Shown here one piece after another: positions 33,995 through 41,447 of a stretch of DNA of 64,000 nt (its first letter is position 1; the number at the start of each line of letters is the position of its first letter). The notes below the pieces were generated by a model. It was not told the origin of the DNA. It was given only the letters and a program-made list of their open reading frames with translations, and made no database searches. The position numbers were made by a program, and so were the translations under genes. Source of the DNA: Streptomyces sp. NBC_01235 (GTDB lineage Bacteria; Actinomycetota; Actinomycetes; Streptomycetales; Streptomycetaceae); contig NZ_CP108513.1 in the NCBI RefSeq assembly GCF_035989285.1, forward strand, positions 9,548,001 through 9,612,000. Direction: 5' to 3'.

Positions 33995-34275
33995 CAATGA
34001 TTCGGTCAGTCGTGGACGAGGACCAGGGCGTAGGAAAACGGTTGAATTCCTTTCCGGCGCTGTCCCGTTCACCCTCTACTCACACGGTAGAAACATGAAC
34101 GACCGCAAGAAATGGGTTCCTTTGGACCGCATGTCCGAATCGGAACGCGCATTCCCGGCGTGGTGCGGGTGGATGGGAAAATTCTGCGTGTCGGCTGTGG
34201 AGTGACCGGAAGAGTTTGTCGAGTCGTCCCGTGAGACGGGTCTTGACGCGGGCCGGGCTGCCGCGAAGACTGGAA

Positions 34276-34289
34276 TGACTACGTAGTCA
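34276..34289. promoter_or_regulatory. Perfect palindrome TGACTACGTAGTCA, likely LacI operator
   Basis: 14-bp perfect palindrome 66 nt upstream of the LacI start at 34355. A near copy lies 44 bp downstream at 34320. Confidence 0.65.
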
Positions 34290-34319
34290 AGCCGGTCCTC
34301 GGGAGGTCGTCGACCGGCT

Positions 34320-34333
34320 TGACTGCGTGGTCA
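34320..34333. promoter_or_regulatory. Near-palindrome TGACTGCGTGGTCA, second LacI operator
   Basis: Differs from the 34276 site at two bases and lies 21 nt before the LacI start codon, as for an autorepressor. Spacing of the two sites (44 bp, about four helical turns) would put two dimers on one face. Confidence 0.6.
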
Positions 34334-34354
34334 CCGACCCGACCGGAGCACGTC

Positions 34355-35392
34355 ATGTCGTCGAGCAGGCCCCGTCGCGGACCCGGGATGACGGAGGTCG
34401 CCCGCGCGGCCGGCGTCTCGCAGAAGACGGTGTCGCGGGTCGTCAACGGCGAGCCGCACGTCAGCCCCGGGGTGCGCGACCGCGTCCTGCGGGTCATCCG
34501 TGAACTGGACTACCGCCCCAACACCGCCGCCCGCGCCCTCCTGCTGGGCCGCTACCGCAGGATCGGCGTCGTCTCCCTCGGCTCCGCGCTGCACGGCCCG
34601 ACCTCCCTGCTCTTCGGTCTGGAGAAGGCCGTGCAACGGGCCGGGTACGCGTTCGCGCTGGCGACCACCTCCGAGGGCCGGGGGAGTGACGTCGCCGCCG
34701 AGTCGCTCCTGGAGCAGGGCGTCGACGGCGTCGTCCTCGTCGAGCCGATCGACGTCGGCAAACCGACCCGTCTGAACACCGACCTGCCGGTCGTCGGCCT
34801 GTGCGCCCCGGTCGACACGGCGGCCGGCCGCAGCGCCGTCGTCCAGGCCGACGGGGTCGCCGCAGCCCGGATGGCCACCGAGCACCTGCTCGCCCTCGGC
34901 CACCGCACCGTGTGGCACGTCCCCGGCCCGCAGGACTGGTTCAGCGCCCGCGACCGGGTACGGGGCTGGCGCGAGGCGCTGGCCGCCGCGGGCGCCCCCG
35001 AGCCGCCGCTGCCCGCCGACGGCGACTGGACCCCCGCCTCCGGATACGCGGCGGGCCGGGAGCTCGCCCGACTCCCGGACGTCACCGCGGTGTTCGCCGC
35101 CAACGACGAGATGGCGATCGGTCTGGTCCGGGCCTTCGTCGAGGTCGGCCTGACCGTGCCGCACGACGTCAGCGTGGTCGGCTTCGACGACATCCCCGCG
35201 GCGGCCTACCTCTCCCCACCGCTGACCACTCTCCGCCAGGACTTCGCAGCCGTCACCGATCATGCCGTGGCCGTCCTCACCGCGACCATCGAGAACCGGC
35301 CACCCCCGCCCCGACCGACCGGCCTGGCGGTCGAGTTGCGGGTACGGAGCTCGACGGCACCGGTACGCGCCCGCAGGACGAGGCGACGCTGA
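34355..35392 (+). CDS. LacI-family transcriptional regulator
   Basis: 345 aa from the ATG at 34355 (GGAG 8 nt upstream). Helix-turn-helix MTEVARAAGVSQKTVSRVVNGEPHVSPGV, hinge YRPNTAARALLLGRYRRIGVVSLG and a sugar-binding-type sensor (LLALGHRTVWHVPGPQDWFSARDRVRGW, AVFAANDEMAIGLVRAFVEVGL, VVGFDDIPAAAYLSPPLTTLRQDF) are canonical. The two TGACTRCGTRGTCA sites before it suggest autoregulation. Whether it also controls the megasynthase operon, which starts about 470 bp from the first site in the other direction, cannot be told from sequence. Confidence 0.9.
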   Translation: MSSSRPRRGPGMTEVARAAGVSQKTVSRVVNGEPHVSPGVRDRVLRVIRELDYRPNTAARALLLGRYRRIGVVSLGSALHGPTSLLFGLEKAVQRAGYAFALATTSEGRGSDVAAESLLEQGVDGVVLVEPIDVGKPTRLNTDLPVVGLCAPVDTAAGRSAVVQADGVAAARMATEHLLALGHRTVWHVPGPQDWFSARDRVRGWREALAAAGAPEPPLPADGDWTPASGYAAGRELARLPDVTAVFAANDEMAIGLVRAFVEVGLTVPHDVSVVGFDDIPAAAYLSPPLTTLRQDFAAVTDHAVAVLTATIENRPPPPRPTGLAVELRVRSSTAPVRARRTRRR

Positions 35393-35793
35393 CGGTCGGT
35401 CCTGCGCCTGGTTCCCTCCTCCTCTCCCTTCCCCTCTCTCTCGCCCGCCCCGCGAACGCCGCCGGCGACGCCCGCACCCACGCGGGCCCCGTACAGGTGG
35501 GCGTTCACCTTCGGAGCGCACCGCTGGAGCAGCGCCGCCGGACTCCGTGCCCACGCGCACCCGGTGATTCGTGCACCCCACCCACGGCCGCGCCGCATCG
35601 GGGACGGCGGTCGGCAGCGCGTCGAACCACCGGGAGGCGGGCCGGGGTGCGGCCGCCACTCCCCACTAGGACGCGGATTGTCGCCGGGGGCGCACCGGCT
35701 CCGGCGCCGTCGCGGTCGACCAGCGGGAACGGCGGCTCCACGACCACGGAGTGTAATGTTGCCTGACCCCCGGGGGAGAAGGGTGTTCGCCGA
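35393..35793. other. Intergenic region without a recognisable gene
   Basis: About 400 bp starting with a pyrimidine-rich tract (about 35404-35450). A TGTAATGTT stretch (from 35752) and a CCCCCGGGGG palindrome (35768-35777) precede the ATG at 35794 and may be remains of a promoter. I see no coding frame here. Confidence 0.5.
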
Positions 35794-36210
35794 ATGAAGA
35801 ATGCCGCTCTCGAAGATCGTTGGATCGAAGATCGTTGGACGGAGACCGCGGCGCGGCGCCTCGCCCCCCTCCCCGCCGCCGTGCGCGACTTCACCGTCCT
35901 CACCGCCCTCACCGCCCTCACCGCCCTCACCGGCGTCCCCGTCGACCTGCCCACCGCCCTCTTCCCGCGGGCGCGCCCAACCGGTCTCGCCCCGCCCGGC
36001 CGCACCTCGGCGGGCGGCTCCTGGCGACCGCTCGCCACCGCCGACGGCTGGGCCGCCGTCAGCCTGGCCCGCCCCGACGGCACGGCGGCGCCGCACGCCG
36101 AGCCGGCCCTCCTCGGGGCTGCGGGCGCCGACCGGGCGTCGGGGGCGCGGGGCACGCTCACGGTCGTCCGTGTCTCGGCACGCGCTCGCGCCCGGGTGCG
36201 GCCGTGCTGA
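35794..36210 (+). pseudogene. CaiB/BaiF-type CoA-transferase remnant (N-terminal part only)
   Basis: 138-codon frame. The segment GLAPPGRTSAGGSWRPLATADGWAAVSLARPDG resembles the N-terminal region of family III CoA-transferases, which are normally about 400 aa or longer; the remaining catalytic part is absent and the frame runs directly into the amidohydrolase gene with a 7-nt overlap. Two tandem repeats lie inside it: a 15-bp unit twice (35812-35841) and a 9-bp unit four times (35893-35928, giving VLTALTALTALT). I read it as a deletion remnant; the alternative is a divergent small protein. Confidence 0.5.
35893..35928 (+). repeat. 9-bp tandem repeat, four copies
   Basis: ACCGTCCTC followed by three ACCGCCCTC units within the CoA-transferase remnant, keeping frame. 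Confidence 0.8.
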
Positions 36211-37469
36211 TCCGGGACGTGGAGGTGGCGGGCCGGGGGCGGGTCGACGTGCGCGTCGAGGGCGGGCGGGTGGTGGGGATCGGACGGCGACTGGCCGGGC
36301 CGGTCGACGTGGACGGGCGGGGCGCCGCACTGCTGCCGGGTCTGCACGACCACCACGTACATCTGGCCGCCCTGGCTGCCGAGGCGGCCTCGGTACGGGT
36401 CGGTCCCGCCGACGTGCGAGGCCGCGCGGGGCTTGCGGCGGCGTTGCGCGGCGGCGCCCCGGGGGAGTGGGTGCGGGCCGTCGGCTACCACGAGAGCGTC
36501 GCCGGGGAGCTCGACCGGTGGGTGCTGGACGCCGTGGCCGCCGACCGCCCGGTGCGCGTCCAGCATCGGAGCGGCGCGATGTGGTTCCTGAACAGCGCCG
36601 CACTGCGCGCGACGGGGCTCGACGGGCACGATGACGGCGACGGCGACGGGCGTTTCTGGCGGGAGGACGAGCGGTTGCGGCATCTCGTCCCCCGCGTACA
36701 CCTCGATCTGGAAGGGGTCGGGCGGCGCGCGGCCCGGCTCGGGGTCACCGGATTCACCAACGCCGACCCCCACCCCGGGCACGGCCTGACCCAGGCCCTG
36801 TCGGTGCTGCCCCAGCGGCTCGTCGTGATGGGCGTCGACCCGCCGGTGAAGCTCATGCTCGACGATCCGGCCCTCCCCACCCCGGCCGAACTCGCCGCCA
36901 CCGTCGCCCGGTTGCGCCCCCGGCCGGTCGCCGTCCACTGTGTGACCCGGGTGCAGCTGCTCGTGACCCTGCTCGCCCTGGACGAGGCAGGCCCGGTCGC
37001 CGGCGACCGGATCGAGCACGGGGCCGTCGTCCCGGCGGAGACGGTCGACTGGATCCGGCGGCTCGGTGTGACCGTGGTGACCCAGCCGCACTTCCCCGTG
37101 GAACGCGCGCAGGCCTACGCCACCGACGTCCACCCCGACGACCGGCCGCACCTGTACCGCTGCCGGAGTCTGGCCGACGCGGGCGTCCCGGTCGCCGCGG
37201 GCACGGACGCGCCGTACGGCACCCATGACCCGTGGGCGGTGATGCGGGCCGCGGTGGAGCGGGACGACGGGGAGGCCGTCACCCCCGAGGCCGCGCTGAA
37301 GATGTTCCTCGGCCGCCCGGAACAGCCCGCGGACATACGGAGGCTGGAGATCGGCGCCGTCGCCGACCTGTGTCTGCTCCACGTCCCCCTGCGTGAGGCG
37401 CTGGACGTGCTGTCGGCGGACGTCGTGCGGGCCGCCTACGTCGGGGGCCGTCCGCTTCACACGCTGTAG
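36204..37469 (+). CDS. Amidohydrolase-family protein (YtcJ/imidazolonepropionase-like)
   Basis: 421 aa from the GTG at 36204 (VLIRDVEVAGRGRVDVRVEGG), the usual N-terminal beta-sandwich start. Metal-ligand motifs of the superfamily are intact: HVH in GLHDHHVHLAALA, His in VAVHCVTRV, His in RIEHGAVVP and Asp in AAGTDAPYG. The second half ends with the returning beta-sandwich (GAVADLCLLHVPLREAL). It would hydrolyse an amide or cyclic imide bond; substrate unknown. It overlaps the CoA-transferase remnant at its start and overlaps the convergent SDR by 13 nt at its end. Confidence 0.82.
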   Translation: MLIRDVEVAGRGRVDVRVEGGRVVGIGRRLAGPVDVDGRGAALLPGLHDHHVHLAALAAEAASVRVGPADVRGRAGLAAALRGGAPGEWVRAVGYHESVAGELDRWVLDAVAADRPVRVQHRSGAMWFLNSAALRATGLDGHDDGDGDGRFWREDERLRHLVPRVHLDLEGVGRRAARLGVTGFTNADPHPGHGLTQALSVLPQRLVVMGVDPPVKLMLDDPALPTPAELAATVARLRPRPVAVHCVTRVQLLVTLLALDEAGPVAGDRIEHGAVVPAETVDWIRRLGVTVVTQPHFPVERAQAYATDVHPDDRPHLYRCRSLADAGVPVAAGTDAPYGTHDPWAVMRAAVERDDGEAVTPEAALKMFLGRPEQPADIRRLEIGAVADLCLLHVPLREALDVLSADVVRAAYVGGRPLHTL

Positions 37470-38215
37470 CCGCCGTCCACCCCCAGCGACTGTCCCGTGA
37501 TGAACCCGGCCCGGTCCGAGGCGAGGAAGGACACCGCTTCCGCGATGTCCGCCGCCTCCCCGAACCGGCGCAGCGGGATGTTGCGCCGGGTGACGGCGAG
37601 GGCCTCGTCGTTCAGCTCGCCCGAATCGATCAGCCGGCCCGCGATGCCGTCGGTGAGCATGCCGGGCGCGACACAGTTGACGCGGACCCCGTAGCGTCCC
37701 TCCTCGGCGGCCAGGGCGCGGGCGACCGCCTCGACGGCTCCCTTCGCGCCCGAGGAGAGCCCGTCGCGCACCGGGAAGCGCCGGGTGGCGACGGTGGTGA
37801 CCGCGACGATGCCGCCCCGGCTCCGGCGCAGGACGGGCAGCGCGGGATGCGCGAGGTTGAAGAACGCCACGGCGTCCGCCTCGAGTTGGGCCCGGTACTC
37901 GGCAGGCGACACCCGGCTCAGATGCCGCATCGGCACATGCGGACCGGCCGCGTACACGAGTGTGTGGATGCCGCCGTACGCCTCGGCGCTCGCGGTCACC
38001 GCCCGGGCCGTGGCCGCCTCGTCGGTCAGGTCCAGCGCGAGCGGCACGGCTCCCTTCACCTCGTCGGCGAGGGCCTGCGCCGCCTCCCGCCGGGCCCGGT
38101 AGGTGAACACCGCCGCGCTGCCGCGTGCCGCCAGCGTCCGTACGATCGCGGAGCCGATGCCGCCCGTTCCCCCCGCGACGAACGCGACACCGGGCCGACC
38201 CGAGAAGTCCTCCAT
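37457..38215 (-). CDS. Divergent SDR-family protein lacking the catalytic Tyr
   Basis: 252 aa Rossmann protein with the glycine motif VAGGTGGIGSAIVRTLA and the C-terminal GQSLGVDGGYSV. The usual NNAG is YAAG, the active-site Ser is replaced (AVTTVATRRFP) and the YxxxK motif reads SSGAK, so the catalytic Tyr is Ser while Lys is kept. It may be a non-classical enoyl reductase-like SDR or non-catalytic. The start codon lies inside a 17-bp tandem duplication (38211-38244); ATG 38215 is used because GGAGG from the second copy stands 10 nt upstream. It follows the acyl-CoA dehydrogenase and enoyl-CoA hydratase genes in one run. Confidence 0.75.
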   Translation of the reverse strand: MEDFSGRPGVAFVAGGTGGIGSAIVRTLAARGSAAVFTYRARREAAQALADEVKGAVPLALDLTDEAATARAVTASAEAYGGIHTLVYAAGPHVPMRHLSRVSPAEYRAQLEADAVAFFNLAHPALPVLRRSRGGIVAVTTVATRRFPVRDGLSSGAKGAVEAVARALAAEEGRYGVRVNCVAPGMLTDGIAGRLIDSGELNDEALAVTRRNIPLRRFGEAADIAEAVSFLASDRAGFITGQSLGVDGGYSV

Positions 38216-38244
38216 GCCGCACCGTCCTCCATGCCGCACCGTCC
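38211..38244. repeat. 17-bp perfect tandem duplication at a start codon
   Basis: Two adjacent copies of TCCATGCCGCACCGTCC (38211-38227 and 38228-38244). On the minus strand each copy contains an ATGGAGGAC, so one copy supplies the start and the other the ribosome-binding site; the two ATGs are in different frames. Confidence 0.9.
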
Positions 38245-38268
38245 TCCCTGTCTCGCCGTCCCCATGTC

Positions 38269-39231
38269 TCACAACCCCAAGGACTTGGCGATGACGACCT
38301 TCATGACCTCGCTCGTCCCGGCGTAGATACGGGTGATGCGCGCGTCCGCGTACAGCCGGGCGATCGGGTACTCCAGCATGTAGCCGTATCCGCCGAAGAG
38401 TTGAAGACACCGGTCGACGGCGCGGGCCTGGGTCTCGGTGCAGAAGAGTTTGACCTTCGCCGCGTCGGCGCCGGACAGCCGCCCGTCGACGAGTTCGAGG
38501 ACGGCGCGGTCGAGCATGGTCTGAGCCGCTTCCAACTCCGCTGCCACGGAGGCCAGTTCGAACTTCGTGTTCTGGAAGGAGGCGACCGTCCGCCCGAACG
38601 CCTTCCGCTCCTTCACGTACCCGATCGTCGTGTCGAGCGCCGCCCGCGTCTGCGCCACCGACCCCACCGCGACGGTGATCCGTTCCTGCGGCAGGTTGTG
38701 GCCCAGGTAGCCGAAGGCGGCACCCTCCTCGCCGAGCCGGTTGGCGACCGGCACCCGTACGTCGTCGAAGGCCGGCTCCACGGTGTCCTGCGTCTTGATG
38801 CCCAACTTGTCCAGCACCCTGCCGCGCGTGAACCCGGGCATGCCGTCCTCCACCACCAGCAGGGTGAGGCCCGCGCGCCGGTCGCCGGGGTCGGCGGAAG
38901 GGAAGCGCAGGTCGGGCGCGAGGGCGATCGTGGGTGTGCCGTCCAGGACCTGCCCGCCCACCAGGCGGATCAGCTCGGGCGCCAGCAGGATCGTACCCAT
39001 CAGGGACGTGGTCAGCGGCTGGGCGCCGTGCTCCTCGGCGAGCAGCGCGCACTCCCGGACGGTGGCGACCGGCCGCGCCGTGGCGCGCAGTCCGTTAAGG
39101 CCCGGTTCGGCGAGCGCCTCCTGCGCCGCCGTGCGGGCCGTGGGTTTCACGTCGTCGGCCGAGCCCATCCGGTGCCGTGTCGCGAAGGACCGCAGCAGCT
39201 CGCGGACCAGCAGGAACTCCTCTGTCTCCAC
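38269..39231 (-). CDS. Short acyl-CoA dehydrogenase
   Basis: 320 aa from the GTG at 39231, 2 nt after the enoyl-CoA hydratase stop. It is 60 aa or so shorter than typical acyl-CoA dehydrogenases, with a reduced N-terminal helical domain. The FAD/C-terminal domain is well kept: ERKAFGRTVASFQNTKFELA, LFGGYGYMLEYPIARLYADARI and RIYAGTSEVMK. The Glu of YEGT is Ala, as in subfamilies whose base sits on another helix. It would desaturate an acyl-CoA. Co-transcribed with the hydratase under the GGTCAGACC operator. Confidence 0.85.
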   Translation of the reverse strand: METEEFLLVRELLRSFATRHRMGSADDVKPTARTAAQEALAEPGLNGLRATARPVATVRECALLAEEHGAQPLTTSLMGTILLAPELIRLVGGQVLDGTPTIALAPDLRFPSADPGDRRAGLTLLVVEDGMPGFTRGRVLDKLGIKTQDTVEPAFDDVRVPVANRLGEEGAAFGYLGHNLPQERITVAVGSVAQTRAALDTTIGYVKERKAFGRTVASFQNTKFELASVAAELEAAQTMLDRAVLELVDGRLSGADAAKVKLFCTETQARAVDRCLQLFGGYGYMLEYPIARLYADARITRIYAGTSEVMKVVIAKSLGL

Positions 39232-39233
39232 GC

Positions 39234-40043
39234 TCAGTCCTCCTCGTTTGCCGCCCGGCGGGCGCTCCGGCGGCCGGCCCGGGAGGCGAGCTCCTCGACG
39301 ATGCGGATGTGGTCCGGGCTCGTCATCGTGGCCCGCTCCGCCAGCAGCGCGGCCTCCATGCCGCCGCGCGAGACCTGCTCGACCACCGCGGCCAGTGCCG
39401 CCTTCGTCGCGCGCAGGGCCTCGGCGGGCTGCGCGGCGAGCCGGCGGGCCAGGGCCAGCGCCTCGTCCATCAGACGATCGCTCGCCACCACCCGGTTGGC
39501 CAGCCCCAGTTCGACCGCTGTCGCGGCCGGGATACGGTCCCCGGTGAAGAGGTACTCCTTCACCCGCAGCAGGCTGGTCAGCAGCGGCCACAGGGTCACC
39601 CCGCCGTCGCCCGCGACCAGGCCGACCGACACATGCGGGTCGGCCAGACAGGCGTCCTCGGCCATCAGCACCAGGTCGCAGCCCAGCGCCAGGGAGCAAC
39701 CCAGGCCCACCGCCGGTCCGTTGACCGCCGCGACGACCGGCAGCGGGAAGCGGATCAGCTCGGTCTGGATGGTCCGGTCCAGGCGGATCGACCGCTCCCG
39801 CAGCTCCGGATCGGTGTGGTGGCGGCGCAGGTGATCGAAGTCGCCGCCCGCGCTGAACGCCCGGCCCGCGCCGGTGAGGACGACGGCCCGCGCCCCGGTG
39901 TCCTCCGCGAGCTCGCGCCACACCTCGGAGAGCCTGCGGTGCAGGTCCGCGGAGACGCCGTTCAGTCGGTCGGGGCGGTTCAGCGTGACGATACGGATGT
40001 CGCCGTCGGCAGCCACGGTCAGTACGGGACGCACCTCGCTCAT
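39234..40043 (-). CDS. Enoyl-CoA hydratase/isomerase
   Basis: 269 aa crotonase-fold protein. Oxyanion-hole segments LTGAGRAFSAGGDFDHLR and AVNGPAVGLGCSLALGCDLVLMAED are present; the second region ADPHVSVGLVAGDGGVTLWPLL has the Val-Gly-Leu-Val/Asp-Gly-Gly pattern seen in hydratases of aliphatic or aromatic acyl-CoA pathways. First gene of the run hydratase, acyl-CoA dehydrogenase, SDR. The promoter carries the same operator as the acyl-CoA dehydrogenase at 42613. Confidence 0.88.
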   Translation of the reverse strand: MSEVRPVLTVAADGDIRIVTLNRPDRLNGVSADLHRRLSEVWRELAEDTGARAVVLTGAGRAFSAGGDFDHLRRHHTDPELRERSIRLDRTIQTELIRFPLPVVAAVNGPAVGLGCSLALGCDLVLMAEDACLADPHVSVGLVAGDGGVTLWPLLTSLLRVKEYLFTGDRIPAATAVELGLANRVVASDRLMDEALALARRLAAQPAEALRATKAALAAVVEQVSRGGMEAALLAERATMTSPDHIRIVEELASRAGRRSARRAANEED

Positions 40044-40052
40044 ACCCGGATG

Positions 40053-40080
40053 GTATTAAAGGTCAGACCGAAACTGTCAA
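40053..40080 (-). promoter_or_regulatory. Hydratase promoter with GGTCAGACC operator
   Basis: On the minus strand TTGACA (40080-40075) and TAATAC (40058-40053) are 16 nt apart. The palindrome-like GGTCAGACC (40061-40069, flanked by AAA) lies between them, a classic repressor position; the same sequence is at 42662-42676. Confidence 0.65.
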
Positions 40081-40110
40081 TGGTGTTGCACATATTTGAG
40101 AATCACATTC

Positions 40111-40851
40111 TCAGATCGACGTGCGGTGATCCACCTCGGCCGCCGCCTGCGCGAAACCGCACACATGACGAGTCATCCGCCGTGCGGCCGCCGCCTCGTC
40201 GCCGGCTCTGATCGCGTCGGTGATCCGGGCGTGGGCGCGAGCGGTCAGCTCACGGATGTCGGCGTCCATGAACCGCTCCAGGTTCGTGGCCGCGTGGATC
40301 GACCGGGAGAGCGCGCTCAGGAAACCGATGAGCAGCTCGTTTCCGCCTGCCTGCGCCACCACCGTGTGCCAGCGCACGTTGGCGCGCAGGAACCGCTGGA
40401 CGTCCTCACCTGCCCCGACCAACTCCGCGTGGGCCGCGTCGAGTTCCGCCAGATCCCGGTCGGTGCGGCGCCGCGCCGCCAGTGCGGCGCACGCCGGTTC
40501 GATCGCCTCGCGCGTCTCGTGCAGCGCCTCCAGACGGATGCGCTGTCCCCGGATCACCAGCTGCACGGTGTTCGCCAGGGACTCCCGCCCCGGCCGGTGC
40601 ACGAAGGCCCCGCCCCCGCGCCCCGGCCGGATCTCCAGCAGCCCCTCGACCTCCAGAATGCGCAGCGCCTCCCGCACGGTCGCCCGGCTCAGACCCGTCT
40701 GCTCCACCAGCTGCCGCTCCGCAGGGAGCGCCGTACCCTCACCGAACTCCCCGGACAGGATCCTCTCCCGCACCTCTGCCGCGAGCACGTCCGACGCCTT
40801 CGGGACGGTCAGCGTCTCGAAACGGGGGGCGGGCTGCTCGGAGCGCGGCAC
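40111..40851 (-). CDS. GntR/FadR-type regulator (FCD domain)
   Basis: 246 aa. Winged helix-turn-helix ERILSGEFGEGTALPAERQLVEQTGLSRATVREALRILEVEGLLEIRPGRGGGAFV, followed by an FCD domain with metal-ligand positions (RANVRWHTVVAQAGGNELL; final RRMTRHVCGFAQ). FadR-type proteins bind GGTNNGACC-like sites, matching the operators found before the hydratase (40061) and the acyl-CoA dehydrogenase (42665). It likely senses an acyl-CoA or organic acid and represses this beta-oxidation-like module. Confidence 0.88.
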   Translation of the reverse strand: MPRSEQPAPRFETLTVPKASDVLAAEVRERILSGEFGEGTALPAERQLVEQTGLSRATVREALRILEVEGLLEIRPGRGGGAFVHRPGRESLANTVQLVIRGQRIRLEALHETREAIEPACAALAARRRTDRDLAELDAAHAELVGAGEDVQRFLRANVRWHTVVAQAGGNELLIGFLSALSRSIHAATNLERFMDADIRELTARAHARITDAIRAGDEAAAARRMTRHVCGFAQAAAEVDHRTSI

Positions 40852-40943
40852 GGGACGGGCCTCTCGTCAGGGCGTCGAATTCTGGCGGAACGGCGATTTC
40901 GGTGTTTCGGCCGAACCATTCAATACGCCGCCTCCGCCGACTG

Positions 40944-41447
40944 TCACATCACCATGCCGCCGTCCACCGGCAGCATCTGCCCGTGACGAAGGACGCCGCC
41001 TCGGAGGCCAGGAACACGAACGCCGCCGCGACCTCCGCAGGCTCCGGCCGGCGTCCGAGCGGGATCCGGGCCGGCATCCGCGGTGCGAACTTCTCGTTCG
41101 CGCGGATGGTCTCGGTCATCGTGGTCGCGGCCGGCGGGGCGAGAGCGCTGACGAGGATGTTCCTGCGGGCCGGTTCGCGGCCAGGGACTCGGTCAGGCCG
41201 ACGATCCCCGCCTTCGCGGCCGAGTGGTCGACCTGGCCGAGCGTGCCGACCAGGCCGGCGGACGACGTGACGTTGATGATCCTGCCCCGGCCGTCCTCCG
41301 GCAGGAACGGCAGCGCCGCCCGCGCGAGCGCCTCGGCCACGGCGGAACCGATACCGCCCGCGGCGCCGGTGACCGGCGCCGGTGACCGGCGCCGGTGACC
41401 GGCGCCGAGCGTCCCGCGAGATCGAACAGTGCAGCCCCGCTGCTCAT
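40944..41447 (-). pseudogene. Decayed SDR (3-oxoacyl-ACP-reductase-like) pseudogene
   Basis: The N-terminus (MSSGAALFDLAGRSAPVTGAG) starts at an ATG that overlaps the upstream acyl-CoA dehydrogenase stop (TGATG). The frame breaks in a 13-bp tandem repeat (41363-41406), resumes with GGIGSAVAEALA, jumps to FLPEDGRGRIINVTSSAG with about 80 residues missing, and shifts again before a recognisable C-terminus (FVTGQMLPVDGGMVM, stop 40944). The conserved YSAAK is HSAAK. So a formerly co-translated SDR has been inactivated by repeat expansion plus deletion. Confidence 0.85.
41363..41406. repeat. 13-bp tandem repeat, 3.4 copies
   Basis: Unit GCGCCGGTGACCG repeated three times plus five bases inside the SDR pseudogene, at the Gly-rich cofactor motif. 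A 13-bp unit changes frame with each copy. Confidence 0.9.

Larger units (their letters stand above)
33808..34275. other. Long intergenic region upstream of the megasynthase operon
   Basis: About 470 bp with visibly lower GC than its neighbours. It holds the probable PKS promoter (33936-33965), a repeat/hairpin block (33964-33994) and no convincing gene. A 36-codon ATG frame at 34095-34205 has no good ribosome-binding site. Confidence 0.6.

Noticed and set aside
34095..34205. A 36-codon ATG frame in the region upstream of the synthase
   Set aside because: No convincing ribosome-binding site, no family resemblance and no third-position GC bias, so a gene cannot be supported.
35768..35777. CCCCCGGGGG palindrome before the CoA-transferase remnant as an operator or terminator
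   Set aside because: Such GC-only palindromes are frequent by chance in this base composition and there is no loop or T-run.
38269..39231. Acyl-CoA dehydrogenase with YAGT instead of YEGT as an inactive protein
   Set aside because: Several active subfamilies (isovaleryl- and long-chain types) have their catalytic Glu on another helix, so the change alone is not evidence of inactivity.
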